Assembly: GCA_026874595.1 (NCBI GenBank)
Contig: CM049316.1
Coordinates: 55,749,676 to 55,813,675 of the forward strand
Length of the DNA: 64,000 nucleotides
DNA from: Sipunculus nudus
Lineage: Eukaryota > Annelida > Sipuncula > Golfingiida > Sipunculidae
Direction of reading: 5' to 3'
Below are positions 37,174-53,100 of this stretch, piece after piece; position 1 is the first letter of the stretch; each line of letters starts with the position of its first letter. Both the position numbers and the translations under genes were made by a program. Under the pieces are notes generated by a model that was given only the letters and a program-made list of their open reading frames with translations, had not been told where the DNA came from and ran no database searches.

Positions 37174-40100
37174 GAATGGTGAATAAATATATGTCCACAA
37201 AAAATTCTTAAAACAAATAATAAATATTCATATTACGAATTAAATTTTGAATCTTCTTTGAATTCATGTTTACATTTTTCATTAAATATATTCGCGGTTA
37301 TTTTAAAGTTGAGTTATAAAGGAAGTATTTTGAAAGATAACAACAAATTGAAATAATAACAACCCTTACTTGGTTTTTGCGTGGGTGGAACAGTGGGAAC
37401 TTCGTCTACGCAGAAGGCCCTCTTCATCTCGGGGACGTGGACACGAAGCTCCGTGATTGTGTTAGAGAACCTATAGTAATTTGGGTTGGACACGATTCGC
37501 TTGAAGCCAAGGTGTGTAAGCCTGGTACCTACGCCTAGGGCGAATATATTGACTCGATTCCTACGGAGGTCCATGGAGGCATCCATTACTGATTGGTCGT
37601 TCACGGATGGTTCGTTATTACTAATGACTAACAGACTGTTGACGGCGTCACTTCTGTCTCCTCCACGGCCATTGAATACTTGGTTCCTTACCACTCTCAA
37701 AGCATTGGCCAAGTCACTTCCCGAACGCTGGAAATAGAGGAAGTAGAAAATGATCTTCATCACAGGTTTACCTAGATAAATATATGATCAAATATAAGTG
37801 GTTTTTTTTTTACAGTTGATTAATTCTCCCAGTGAAAGAATTGTGGAAAGTATACATATCGTCGATATTGGATATGTTCTGTTATCACCAGAACTGGGGT
37901 CAATTCTCAATACAAATGAAAACTAAATCGAGTTGAAAGGAAATTATATGAATAAGAATTGAATTGATTTTTGATCGGCAAGTACACTGAGTTGTATTTT
38001 AACTGGAACTGAAGTTTCATATTAATTCTTCCAATGGTATTCAACCAGATCTGGTCGTCATATTTTATTCTTCTTATGACTGTGTAGGGTCTCATTCGGC
38101 CGCCCAGTAATAAAGAATAAAATGCTATGGAGGTATTGTTTGAGTATTGATAAGTAAGGTATAGAAAGTGTATACGAAATTTTCGGTTCAGGGTGGCGAA
38201 GAGGGGACCTGCGTTTAAAAAGTACACATAAAGATACATCTCTCGGCAGATAGGTTAACTACGGGAACCTTTATATTTGTACTATACTTTTACTTAAATG
38301 AAAAGCATGAGGATAGGTTGAATGCACAATTTAACAGGTTTATGTACACAGTTTATTTTTAAATAAATCAAACAAAACGTAAATTTCGCTGATCGTAGAT
38401 CTTTCGACCTTGAATTCTCTGGCAAGGTCAGTTGGCTTGGTATACGTGTCTTGCAAAGATCGACAGCTTGTCATCAACTGACAGGACTAGCGCTTACGTG
38501 ACTCAAATGACGAGTAAGAGTTAATAGTATGTAACAATTCACATGGAGAATAACCAGGATGAGGAGTAAATCTTGTTGACATTGACTATTACAATGGTTT
38601 AATCAGCTTCGTAGCATGGTTTATTGAAATCTCAGACTTCTTTTACTGCAGTCGTAGGCAACGATTCTAGCTGATCAAAAGTCACATATATTGGGCAGAA
38701 ATAATCAGGCAAATAGACTTTGTGAGTAAATAATGGAGGCTCACATGAACTCAACTAATGCTCACCGTTGAACTTAAGGCCTTAGCGATTACCGGAACGA
38801 TGACCAAAGCTATCCTTTAGAGCCTCCCTGATCAAAGCTGAGCCGAAGACTACACGGATCGCGAAGCATAGTATATCACACCTACAACCTGCGGTCGGCT
38901 ACCTAATTATGGCCTGGTGTAATATTTTGTTTCTGTAGGTTAACTACCCCGGCCTGGGCATTCAGATTAAAGCGAGGACAACCCCGGCCGGCGTGGCAGT
39001 GTTTCACACCTACTGCCTACGCTCGGGTGCACTTATCGCCGGCAATTTGTATCACCGCTGATTTTGCTACTTTTGTTTTGAATCAGACAATCTTTTATAC
39101 CATTTTTAATCTGAATTTTTGTGATTGTTCAGATTTCGGATAATTGGTCAAAATTTCGGTTCTCCGTTTTTTATTTCGGATGAACGTTTTTTCGGATAAA
39201 TGGTGTTCGGATATTCAACGTTCTACGGTATTTTTTTCTGAGTTTTACACCTACATGTTAAATCTGAGCATTAACAATATTACCCCGGGAAGCCAAAGGT
39301 AATATATATCATTATGATTATTCACTTAACACGATAAATCTAGGGCCAACAAATGCGCAGGTAAAAACCATTTTTGCAACATTGGTTATTTTCTGCTTTA
39401 CCTGGTGGTGTGATGTGACAATCCATACACCTTTTGGAACGAGAAAGAAAGGATGAAGTAACACTTTAAAAAAAAGAAAATAGATATACAGCAGAGACAA
39501 CTCACAACATTCATAGGCCGGTTCACAAAGCTCTGGGCGCACTGGTTAGAGTCGCACTGGTCCAAATTGAAGAGAATGTTAGCCTGAGAGTTGTAGTAGA
39601 CCACTGCAAGTCTGATCTTATCTCTACTGATCTGAATACAGTGAATCAGGTAAGCAAGCATGCGGCGAATAGCATCTTGTCCGAATTCATTCACCATACT
39701 TGACGATGTGTCAATCAGGATGGTAACATCAATCTTCTTGTCACATTTTTCTGGAAAGCAAAACATGAATACAATAATAATATTAGGGATGGATATAGGT
39801 CTGTATATTCAGGTACAATACGTTTTGCTATACACTTAATTCGAAAGGCGATACGTATCGACGATCCACTCCATTTTTCTTGGTTAACCATTTTCTGATT
39901 AACGCTCTGAGGTTTTCTTTCTTCTTTTTATATACACTATATCTGTTATTTTATGCATGTATTCTGGATATTAAATGCATAAAAAGGACCAGTTAATAAA
40001 ACATGATTAAATTATAATATATATATATATAACGTCATTTCAAGCAAGGCATATGCATATTTCTTTTAAAAAATAGAGCCCAAATCTCGGTAGGCTGCAC

Positions 40101-43100
40101 TATTCTTTTGGAGACGAATTTGTAATCATTTCAAAGAATGAACCTATTAAGTTCTTTTTATAAAGGGCTAAAGATACGTAATTTATGGGCAGACACACTG
40201 GGTGGGGTCATCTATCCTCATTATCAGGAGCCCTGGACGGGTAGGTTCAGGATTAGGATGGGCGGGTCAAGGGGCTTCTGCCCCACCTTTCGGTGGATTA
40301 TCCCCCTCTCATTTCCTCAGTACACATGGCTCATTTCAATTACATTTCCTCTGTAACACGCTGACACGTGCCGGCTTTTCACCGAAGCCCTGATATGCGT
40401 GTCTACATATCTTATCCAGTCGAACATATGGCAAAATATTAGTATGGTTTTACTCTAAACAGCCAAAATCACTAATATAAAGTTGCTAAATCTTTACAAG
40501 TGGTTAAGGTAATAGTTAAAGTTAGAATTGTATCCATATTTGTTGGCAGTCATTGATACGACCAATACCGTATGCAGTTGCAAAGCGTATCGAAACCGTA
40601 TCGACGGTGTGTTTCGATTCGTATGGATATATCGGTATATTGATACAGCCCTTTATATCATGTGTATAATATAATTTAGCATATCATAATATGAATTAAA
40701 CCTTTTTTAAACTAAAAATGTATCATGCAATAACATAAGAACACAATATAGGTGTTACTCACGAGTGTTAACTATTTTTGAGCGGTCCCAGATCTATATA
40801 ATACAGAAGTATTAAAATACATCCGAGGCAGTTTGTTTTGATATTTAATGTTTAGTTTATTTCATAAATTTTGTATTTCGTATTATTGGGACCATTCAGT
40901 TGTTAATGTTTTTGTTATAACTTCGTTCATTTTATTTTTTTTAATAAATAAAAATACTTATCGAATGTGGTTAAAATTATAATAATATTGAGAGTAATTC
41001 TCGCACGCATACAATCAGGATGTGTAGGAATATGAAGCGCCAAAAAAAGCCGCTTTTATTAATCTTAATGCAGTATAACATAGTAAATTTCCCAGAATGC
41101 GATGATATGATAGCGAATTTGATAAATTTGGTTCAACTTTAGCTCAAAATCTAAAGCCTTTTAAGATTAATTTGTAGGCATGGTATGTAAGCCTTACTTT
41201 GGAAAACAATAGGAATAATAACGATCCTGTTGAACTCATCAATAGTATGTTGTTATATATACATACCTCCAAGACAGGCGGCAGTGCAAGTTTTAACCAC
41301 TAAATTCTCTACATTATCCACGAGTTCTCTGAAGTCCTTGGTCTGAAGAACAAGGTCGTCTGGATTTGAAGCAACCCTCCTCAAGGTGACATTGTTGACC
41401 TTGTCGGTGACACCGATACCATAAATAACAACGCCTTCCTGTTTGAGTTTGTCTGTGATCTCGTACATCTTCTGGACGTTAGACGGCACTGGAGGGAATG
41501 GGAATCCATCGGTCAAGAAAAGCAGAACATCACTGACTTCCTTACGGTTCTTTGGACTACTGAAAACGTTGGTGTCCATAAACTCGAACGCCTTTGCCAT
41601 ATGTGTTTGACCGTACTGAAAATTAAGCGAAAAAAAAAACCAATATGTTATGTTCTTTATATTTCATTATATATATTTGTGTGTGCGTGTTCAATCTACT
41701 GTTAAAATGTGGAAATGAAGGAAAATGAAACCGAGGCTTTGTTACATTCATTGGATAGGATTTATACTTGCAAGCATGAATATCCAATAGCTCCGGGAGT
41801 TTTAATTTCACTGGGAGGTTGATAATTAGGGGAGGGGCCAATGAACAAACGACCCATGATCCATGACGCTCGGCTGAATTTGACATACAGGTGACACGTA
41901 TTAATTATTGATGTTATGAACTAGTGAAAAAAAATATTGTAAGGAACATTGAGAGTGGATTGAATGACTTCCATGTCATGATTTTTGCCCATAGTTTTCA
42001 TGGAGGAAAGCTATGGGGTATGGTTAAAAAAAACGACCTTGGACAGGCCACTACAAGCCACTCTCATGGCCACGCCTTCGAACCGAACCCGGGCCGCCCC
42101 GGAGACAGCCGAGTGTTATACTTCTCAACTGTCCAGGCTACCAGAATATTGGCCACAGTGACATAATTTCACGTTTCGAAGGAATTAAACAGGAATCTCG
42201 TTGGATCTTAATACAATTATAAGTTTCAAGGTGCAACTGTAACAAATCGTGAAAATCTGTCTCATAGGGTGCCCAAATTATCTTCCTTCTCATATCATGC
42301 AGAATGTAGGTCACAGTGATCTTATTTCGGGTGTTCATGAAAAATTGCAATAACATCCATTTACATTAAGAAACACGTTCATAGATCTGTTTAGGTCACA
42401 GTAACTTTATTTCCGATGTCTCAGGAGACATTAAAATACCTTCCGTTTCCGTTTAAGGTGCCCAATTACCTTCCTTTTGAAAAAGAGTTTATGTGACTAC
42501 TGGTTTCCTCTTTGTATATATTAATGAGCTAAGGGTAATTTTGCTTGTGAAAAGTTCTTATAAAGCCTTCGTGAAGGATGTATGGCCATTTTGTCAACAA
42601 CATGTTTGTAAACATAGAAATGTTGACAAACGGTAAAAACATGTAACCTAAGGTGTTAGGTTGCAAAAATGCGGCAGCAGAAAGGTCACTCGTTGCAAAA
42701 CGCCATTTGCAAAGCTCTGGCTTATCTCACTTGCTGCCAGATGCCCTAGTGGAATTTGTTTTTATTATTTTTGCGGGACCCAACACATTTCAAATACATG
42801 TACGTTGATATAAACAAAACAAGCAGCCTGTGTACGGTGATATCCACGTTTTCTGGCCTATTTTCATAAAAGCTCCAAGGGATTTCCTTTAGTTTATAAA
42901 GGACAGATAGGTGATTGGGCCCCTTTAAGAAACACGTTCTTACTATTACAGTTAAGATTTGTGCCCTGTTGTTAATGAGGTTTTCCACTCGTAGCTCACA
43001 GAATATAGGTCACAGTGACCTAATTTCAAGATTCAAAGGAAATTCGCCAGGTACCTCCTTGGATGTCATATTAGATATTCTAGGTCTATCAATTAAGGTT

Positions 43101-43521
43101 TGTCGCTCGCAGAATATGGTTTCAGGTTTCAATAGGGATTTGCCCAGAAGTTGTCTCTATTGTGGTAGAAGATTTTAGGCCTAACAGATAGGGTGCTCAT
43201 ATCATGTTTAATTCTGTAATTCGCAGAATATTGGTCACAGTAACTTCACAGTAATTTCATAATTCCGAGAATAAGTAGAAGCTAATGTCACGTGTCCAGG
43301 GAGATTTTTCAATGCCCTCCCTGGATGTCAAGTTAAAAGATTTCAGGTCAAAAGGTACAATTTGTGTTCTGTTAACGGACGACCGGACGGTAGAGCGGAA
43401 AGAGAGTGATCGTTTTAGCACAGATGAATTTCAGTTAGCTGAGCTAAAAATGTCCTTCATGGAATCTTTTACTCAAAATAATACCAAGTTTCATTTAAAC
43501 AATAAAATAATGTAAATTTTC

Positions 43522-43569
<48 letters not shown>

Positions 43570-44052
43570 TGAAAATGTAACACGAGCATGAAATAATAAA
43601 ATTTAATTAAATATTGGTATACTACTTACTGGCTCCTTCATGTCATCAACTTTATCAGTCATGCAGGATGGATCTCTTCCGTCGCAGTCTCCGAAGTTAA
43701 AGCGAAGATTCTGCATTCCAGCGAAGAAGGTCAAGGACAGCTGGACCTCTTGCTTGTAGCGCGCCTTCATCTCTGTCATGAAGGTCTTAACGAACTTCTT
43801 GAGGTCTAGCCAGTGAGACAGCACGCGGCGGTCATCCTCAATTATACTTCCAGAGTGGTCCACTAGTAGGGCGATGTCTAAATAGCAATCTTCCACGGCT
43901 GAAACAAAGGTGACCGGTTTATACTGTACATCCATTTTAACAGGCAATCATCTCAATCATGTCAATACAGCATGTCAAAAACATCTCACGATGAACAAAG
44001 CTGATCTTTTTACCACAATAAAATATCATATTAAGCTTTAAACCTCTCATTT

Positions 44053-44117
<65 letters not shown>

Positions 44118-47100
44118 CTTTGCTCATTAGACCCACTTGTTGTCCATATGCTAATTTGTAAGGAATTCCTTTTCTTTTTACATTCCGTTAGGTGGATATC
44201 ATCAACTTAATGATATCATTTCTATAGATTACTGAATCCACCTGATAATACCTGCGTTCTTTATATCGACAGGACTACGATAACTAAGTGGCAGCTCGTT
44301 GTTTAGATTAGTAAAATGAAGCAATATGTTGTAAATTTTATGATTTTTTCCCATTTTAACTAGAAACGTATGTTTGTCGCTTCAATACTTAAGTTTAATT
44401 TGCTTGATTGTCAATTATCTTCAGTTTTCATCTCATAAACGAGAAGAAATGTTGCAGATTGAATATAATACAAAAATAAAAAAATGGGGCAGAGGATAGG
44501 AATATGGATTTCAATATTTTGGACTGTCAACTGAATTTGCATTTCGGTAATGATAATGTTCCTGTATTTGGCCCACAACTGTCCCAGACTACTTACGTGG
44601 TAAGGTAGGTGCTGGCGTGCCGCCACTGAAACAGATTCTGTCCCACATATTGTTTATTACTGGGTTCAGGTTGACATAACTGCTGGTTGGGAAGTAGTTC
44701 AGAGTCCAAGGCTTTGTGACTAAGTCCTGGATGTCAGGATCCGGGGATTCTGACACGGGAACAGCAACCACTCTCACTCTGGATTGGTGCAATTTCTCCA
44801 CTGCGCGAACAAAGTTTGCCTTGTCATTCAGGTCCCTGCCTTCCATGAAGAAAAGCACCGAGTCTGTCGCGTCAGGACGGACACCTCGACCTTGGAACAT
44901 CCTCAACGCCTTTTCAATAGCCGACACAAAGTTTGGCCGGCCCTTACGCTGCAAGCGTAAACAAATATTTGTGTGCAAAATAACAACGTTTTTAAAAGTA
45001 CGCAAAGATTTAGTCACGTATCAAAGGTGTACTTCACACATTTACGCTCAGGTTCTCCCAACACTTACAATAAGTGCAAATAAATATCGTTCACATTTCT
45101 TCATGTACGTTGTAACGACTGCATGGTTTGCCTTAACCCATACACTACACACAAAAACACACACACGCACATATATATATATATGTGTATATGTTTGTGT
45201 GCGTGTTTGTTCGGGGGTGGGGGGTGTATATGTTTTAACCATACCTGAAATCTGCTGTCGAAGATATGACGGATTATACAGTTAGGGTCAGAACACTGGT
45301 TCAGATCGATTCCGACCTGGGCATCATCATTCACCCAGATGATAGAAATCTTGAAGTAATTCTCTCCGATTTGGACTTTATTGATGATATCCCTCAAGAA
45401 ATTTCGTATGTGTACGGAATCTTCCTCCGTGATACGACTTGACCACTCAATCATGATAACAGCGTCCGCATCCAACTGGCATTTCTCTGAAAAAGAAATT
45501 CGAATAAGCATAAATGTATATGAGACATGCACAAACAATCGACATTCACTTATTATTGACATCTCTTTATTATGGATACCTGTATGGACATTTGGATAGA
45601 CCCATTAGAAAAGTAGACATTCTATCACGCAGAAAAATAAAATAAAAAATCTAGTCCCGAAGGATAGAGAAAAGGGGACTTCCGCCGACTTAACCCAGAT
45701 ATGCTACGCTTCATTCAGGATTAAACTGCATCCAAAACAAAACGGTAATCAGAATGTATAAACATATAAGAAATTATATGAAACACTGGTTATGTGTGGT
45801 TATATGCAGTAATAAAAATCACTAATTACCGCCCGTACTCCTATACGAGTTATGCTGTTTTACTTTTATATTTCAAATGATTATTGGCCGTGAATTATTT
45901 CATTTATTCATATTTGTATATTTGTAAACGTTTTCTTACAAACCATTTGATAATATTTACATGTGGTGACCATAAGTAACATAAATATTATTAACCTGGT
46001 GACTTGCAGGATTGCTCAAGCATTTCATCAGTTCTCTTATAGAGTTCAGCGAAGGTCTTGGCCGGGACGTGGTAGTAGCTTGGAGGGTCCGAAACAACGC
46101 GTTCGATGATAGTCTTATTAACCGTATCTGTGATACCGATACCCAAGATCTTGTTTCTAGGATCTGTCTTGATGGCGTTGGTCACACCGTACAGTTTGCG
46201 TGGGTCAAACGGATCAGGTTCTGGGTTGGGGAAACCATCAGTCATAAAAACGATGAGATTGTCGACATCTGGACGATCATTGGCGCTTCCGATTACATTA
46301 TCTTTAACAAACTGGAAGGCATCAGCCATATGGGTTGTTCCATACTGGAAATAAAATGGGTAAAATAGCTATTAGTTCTGCCGGTGTGCCGTTATAATAG
46401 CTCAAATGCTCCACAACTTGAGTATAGCATCCCATTGGATGGCCTATACTGTCCCCAGTCATCTCAGTCCTTCGAATCACTATTTCAGGTTGAAATGGGG
46501 AAAAACAGGGCATATTAAACCTCTATAGTGATACATGCGATATCCGTACGAAAGTTGTGTACAAGAATGAATAACGTACAAAAGAAAGAATACTGAAGAC
46601 GTTCAGTGAACAGTTTTTATGACATAATCTTATATCTATGTTAGATTTATTAAATTGTGAAGGGGACTTCAGACTGGCTTGATACAGAGTAACTGAAGGA
46701 TAAAATACAGATCATGTGGCACATGCAAGCATAATGGAATGTAACGTAAGGAAGACTGATTTTTAGCAGAAAATGACGAAGGATTAAGCAAAAAAATTTA
46801 ATGAAGAAAACGAGAGAGTAGAATGAAACACATAGTTAAGAAAGGACAGTGGTACAGAGTAAAAAAGAAAAGAATGATACACATAGATTAAAAAGGACAT
46901 ACAGAAAAAGAAGAAGAATGACAGATAAAGATTAGACAGGACAATGATACAGAAAAAAAGAGAAATGAATGATATACAGAGGTTGGACTGGACAATAATT
47001 CAAAGAAAAGGGAAAAGGATAAAAAAACAGATAAGAAAGTATAATAATACAGAGAAAAGGAGAAGACTTATTAACACATACGAGAAAGGATTATGATACT

Positions 47101-50100
47101 GAGGAAAGGAGGATAGAAAAAATGTGCATCGTAGTATAGGAGGGGAAAAGAAAGTATAATAATACATAGAAAAAAGGAGAAGACTGATACACACATACGA
47201 GAAAAGATTATGATACTGAGGAAAGGAGAATAGAAAAAATTGTGTGTCGTAGTACAGGAGGGGAAAAGAATGGTACTTGTTAGATAGATACATTCATTCA
47301 AGAAAGAAGTGAGACGAACAGTATAGTAAGTAGGATAATAAAAGTAAGCAAAGGGAAAGAAATTGACCAAAGAACATTAAAGGTCAGGGGCATAAGGAGG
47401 AGAATGATACTCACAGGTACATTGATGTTTGTCTTCTCCTGCATACATTGGTTGTTATCACACTCGCCCAGATTGAAACCGTAGAACGGTCTGTCGGAAA
47501 ACCAGACCAGACCAAGGTGCACCTTCCTGTTGTATTTTGCGAATATCTGTCTGCCATATTCTCTCAAAAAGGCCTGAAGATTCACCCAGTTGTCAGTTCG
47601 CGTGCGCCTTTTTGTGATCGGAGAATCCTCGACAATACTCCCGGAATGGTCCACAAGTAAAATCAAGTCCACCATACAGTCGTAAACTATAAATAATAAT
47701 AATGATTATAATTATAACAATTATAGGTTTGGTGACTTAGAACTTTCATTCTCTGGGGTGGAATCCTCCACAAAACTTTTAATGTCCATCAAATAAAGTA
47801 TTTTATAACAATGATAATAATCATAACAATAATATGACGAAGATGCCATTGATAAAAATCACAGCATTATTTGAAGTCACAAAGAGGGATGAATGCAAAA
47901 GATCTAATATCTCCTTATATGCTATACCTGAAGCAAACATTTTACTAACTCAGCTGACTGTCTATAAATGTTTTCTTACCTGGTGGTGATGTGGTCGGTG
48001 GTGGAAGAGTTGGTGGTTTCTCAATGTCAACACAATACATATCCCACATCTGAGGGATGATCTGGTTTAGGGTCCCGAAGTTCAGAGCAGTGAACACATT
48101 ATCATACCATGGATCGCTCACCACCTCCAACATCAATGACACGTCAACAGGGTCGCTGACCCCAATGCCAGCAATACGGACCCTGTCCCGTGCCAGATCC
48201 TGCGATGCCCGTATCACCCGGTTTCGGTCCTGGTCGACCATGGTGTCCGTAACCAAGAGAAGAACGTCGGTGGAAGTGCTGCGCCCACCGTTACGGAAGA
48301 TCCGCGTTCTTGCAATTTCCAGAGCCCTTGCTACGTCGGCTCTCCCGCTCTGTTGGGGAAATATAGCCAATAAATGTCTTGCGTATGTGTAAATTTGTCA
48401 ACTTTGTTTATCTATGGTGCAACAGAAGAGCATCTAGTTCTTTTACTTTCACACCGGTATCAACCCCTCCCGCCTTAATGTGAGGAAATAAATATCATAT
48501 ATCACTGACCTAGTTTTTCTCGTCTATGACTAAACAATAACCAAAGGATAATCTATAATTTATTTTCCTTCAAAAAATATACGTTTGAATGAAAACTCGA
48601 TAAAAATGATAAATAGGCAAAAAATAAAAAAATAATCTTTTCTTCAAAAATATTTTTGTGGACCAATTTATTTTTTGCTTTTTCTTATAATAAGAGAATG
48701 TTCTATCTGTACATTCACAACCAGCTAAATGGTCTGTGGGAATGGGATTGTATATAAATTTGCCATGGGAAGAAATCCACTGTTGTAAAGTTCACACAGA
48801 CAGCACGACGGCGGGTACTTCGAGCATAAAAATATTTTTATATTCACCATTTGTATTATTAAATAAGTAATACATAGCTGGCTTGGACGTAAAAAAAATT
48901 AAAGTACAGCTGATATCGCCCGTCACAGACCTTCCTATTTACGTAAGCTTTAACGTGGTGCAGCTTTGTTATTATATCCTCCGAGATGGTACTTATTACA
49001 CATCACACCGTAGCCAGGGGATGGTCGCGGGCATTATAAAAAAATATGATAGCCAGATGCAGCTTATGCCCGTCTCTCACAACAACATGATAACAGTCAA
49101 ACCGACTAAAGTAGTGTTTATTTATGTTCAGTGGACGATTGGAGTTTCACTAATAAGTCTAATATTGTAGGATAGATCTTGGTTATGATAGATAGATGGG
49201 AGTACCGTTTGATTACTTAAAATCTGGGAGTTGCCCCGTAGGTACCAGTGGCCGATCCAGAAATTCGAGGACAGGGGAGCGCTTATATATTGGTGATGGA
49301 TGATGCTTATTACTAAAGTAAAGTTATTTTTTTTTCGTAAAATTAAAATATAGTTAAATTAAAATATATTTTATATGACCTTTTTACACCATATTTTCCT
49401 TAAAGTTAATTTTTGATATGTGGGAGAGGGTAAGGGGGGATGTCCCCTCCCATATTGGGAAATTTTAAAAAATATGCAGTGTAAAGAAAACAATTTGAGG
49501 CATCTGTCACATACAATATGAGTACTTTCTGTTCCTTAACTATTCTCCTAAATAATTTAACAAAACGTAGTGAAACTTTACGGGGTAGAGGTGGGGGTAT
49601 AACAACGTGTGGCAGGCTTTAATATTAATATTTTCGTCAAAATTAGGATATCAACTAGAAAGTAACTTGTAAATATCAATGGTGAAATTGCGCATCTATG
49701 TTTATAAATCGAAAAAATTATCATCATCTTTCAAAAGTAATCTTTCAGGAAAAATAATTTATAGTTAATATGTTCAAGTCATATGTCAAACTTTTTACCC
49801 ACTACTGTGGTCTAGAGAGCGCACCAGGCCAAGCAGAGCGCATCTCGTGAATATGAGTATAAGCCGAGGAGCCGTGACATTTTTTTTCACGGTTAACCCC
49901 AAATCCATACCAGGCTAAGCTCTTTAGGCTAGCTAACCGGAAGCCGGTGCCTAACTCAGAGGTGAATGCAATTATGGGACTTCCTCGGTGTAACGACCCT
50001 TGCAGCAGAGGGTAATTACGGATATCCTCCTTCCTTAATTATAGGAATGTTTGGATTCCAGCTTAATATTGAGTAAATCACAAAGCTGTTTATAAATATC

Positions 50101-53100
50101 TTCAACTTATCAACTGGAAAGTAATACACTGTGGAAAATTAAATAATATAATTGCAAGGAAATAAAAAGAAATCTGAAGTATAAAAATTAATTTCGAATA
50201 AATGGGTAAAGAATAGATAAATAAGAGTTTTCTCAGCTGAACGCAGGCGCCCCCTCTGGATCCGCAACTGGGTACGGCCAGTGTTAGGTAAACTGAATAG
50301 GTATGAGTGACAGATCGTAATAGCCAATGACCGTACGCAATCATTAGAGGGGGAGTTACTTAGTGCAGGAAGCAAGAGTAAAAACAGGAGAGAGGACTAT
50401 CGATTTGGCTAACGTTATCACTTTGGATGAAGAGAGAACAGCTTCCGATGCGTCTGCGGGTGAGACTCTTAATTACTAAAAATCTTTCATGATGCAATAA
50501 AATTTGACGAAAACCGTCACACAACGTGAATTTTCTGTACTTACCGGCCTTGGTGCAGACATGATCCTTCTATTCATGCACTCCAAGTCGTAGCGACAGC
50601 TATCCAAATCCATGAGAACTTGTGTGTTCTGGTTCATTAGGATGATTCCAATTTTGGAAAACTTGTCTCCTAGACGGATACGGCTGATCAGCAGACTCAG
50701 GAATGTTTTTACTTGTTCCTCTTCATTGCTAAGTTTATCAGACCAGTTGATCAGGATAGCCAGATCAATGTGCACGGCGCACTTATCTGTAAATAATACA
50801 ATTACAGAATATACTTAATATTCCGTGAAACTCTGTTTAACGCCAAACCCGATATGACGACCAATCCACAATGAAGGCCATTCTTTCCATGCTGATTCGA
50901 GATAGACATGTAATGCACATACGCCATGATTCGAAATCGTAGACCAGACTGAGAAATTTAAATACGTAGTTAGGTCACATATGTGATTAGTAAAAAAAAA
51001 CATTTTAGTTAAGACAACTGGCAACGCTTTCACGTTCACCTAAATTGCCAAGGCAAATCGTAAATCATGTCAACGCTCCGGTCGGTTAAATATCCTGTCC
51101 ACCACTTAACAAATGTTTCCACTTCAGTCATTGACACATGAACTAATGCCTTCATCAATGATCATGCTATCTTTGACCAACCTGACCTTCCTTATTCCCA
51201 ATTAACCTTATACTTCCGATCAGGCTACAGGAAGTTGTGACATATCTTAACCAGTAAAAGAACAGAGCTGAACTTTGTCTTAAATATTAATAATTAATTA
51301 TGGTTGCGCCTTCGCTTGAACTTTGTCAAAATTTGTCATTTCCTTGAGCACCTGGACCACAACCGTTAAATATTCACCGAAGAAAAATCATTTCTCCTTG
51401 CCAGTGCCACTCAAATGTTGCCTCACTGAGATGAGGATGTTTGGTCAAATAGAATGTAAACACTTGTAAACATTTCTTGCAAATCTTGACCTTCGATTCA
51501 TTATCTCACAAGATACTGTTAGTCTAAATACACGGAGGTGGCACCTCGTTCATTTACTTAATAATCACAACTCCGTGCTGAATGCTTTAAATATGGGAAA
51601 ACGTAAAGGCACAGTACCAGTACCTACTCTGTTTTTGTTTAAGTGCTGAATTTTAAATAAATAATTTCATTTGATTAAGGCTTTTGATAACATATATAAC
51701 TATTGACAAGTTCCAAGCTGTAGTTCATAACAGCAGCTAGGTGTATGTAAATTCAGTTATATGTTAAATCATGTAACATAAAAGTTAAATATCCATTCCA
51801 CCTAACAATGCATAAAGTAATTGCAGATGATATAAAGTTTGTTGGTAAACTTAAAATAGGTACATGAAACACAAGTATGAAATGGTTACACTAGTTCATA
51901 TAATATGTTTAAATGCTAAATAACATATATTTAGTTTTCCGGGGGGGCGGGGGGGCTCAACGGGGCCCGGGCAAACTATGAAATTGTGTTGGGCACAAGT
52001 AAATCCTTGCAAATGAGGAATTTGGCTTTGTTATAACACGTATAAATTTAATCATGACTGTTCAGAAGGGACTTAGGGGGCTCAGGCTAAGGGGTTTCCA
52101 AAGGAACAAGACAATGCATGAACAGAAACTGGAAATATTATTTGTCTTTAATTGTGTTAACTTATGTTTATACAATTTCATCCTATACGATATCCTATAT
52201 TAAGACCTTCATTCTTATATTTTCCTGTTTTTTTTACTGTACAATCGTTTTTCTGATATAACAGTGTTGCCATTGAAAACATTCAGTTCTTTTTTGCATG
52301 CAAGTTTGCATATAGGATGGCATGTAAGATGGCAGAGTCAGGTTTACACTTAGCGAAGTTTGACTGAAAGTTTATATAAAGTATATACGTTAGTATGCAT
52401 CTTTAGCGGAAAAGCAATTTTTCTGCGGAAAGGCAAAATTGTATTGATGATTTCCATTGGAAAGGTGAAAATTTCTAAATATTTCCATCCCTGTAATTTA
52501 TTTCTCAAGTTTTGCAAATATATATAGTTTAATTTTGTATGCCTCATATTCTGCTCGTAGTTCACGCATGTATATTGGTCTTTATCTGACAAGCGTTTTC
52601 AACTGGTCTCGAGATGCACTTGGTCTGTGATTTAAGTGATTCCTCGGCAATGGAAAACGCAAAGTATTATTGTCTGTAAATTTTTAGTCGTTATATATAC
52701 TGACCTTCTTTGCGGACACAGCCGGTAACGATGACACGCTCTACCTGTTGCACCAGCTCCAGGAAGTTTCTGAAAGCTAGCAAGTAGTAGTCTTTGGGCT
52801 CAGAGATAACCTCACGGATCATGTCTCTGTCAACGCGGTTAGTGACACTGATGCCAAGTATTTTAGCTCCAGTATCCTTGACTTTCTGTGCAGCCACCTT
52901 AGTGTCTTCCAACGCCTGCTGAGCGGACGATCCATCATTCGGATTTGGGAACCCGTCTGTCATGAAAATCACCAGATCTTTCACGTCAGGGCGGTTCACT
53001 TTGTCGTTTTCCAAAATGTCTGTCCTAACCATATCGAATGCTCTCTTCATGTTGGTTGTTGATTCCTTAGAAAAGAGCACATGGATATTATACTCTATAC

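Noticed and set aside
44716-45285. Plus-strand open frame of 189 codons
   Set aside because: It runs antisense across the VWA5 exons and the intron between them. The minus strand carries the conserved VWA motifs and splice sites, so this is a shadow.
46780-47400. Coding frames on the minus strand of the purine-rich tract (Phe/Tyr/Ser-rich)
   Set aside because: They arise from low-complexity tandem sequence between two well-defined VWA4 exons.
48883-49170. Plus-strand open frame of 95 codons in intron 7
   Set aside because: Needs a non-ATG start and shows no family resemblance.
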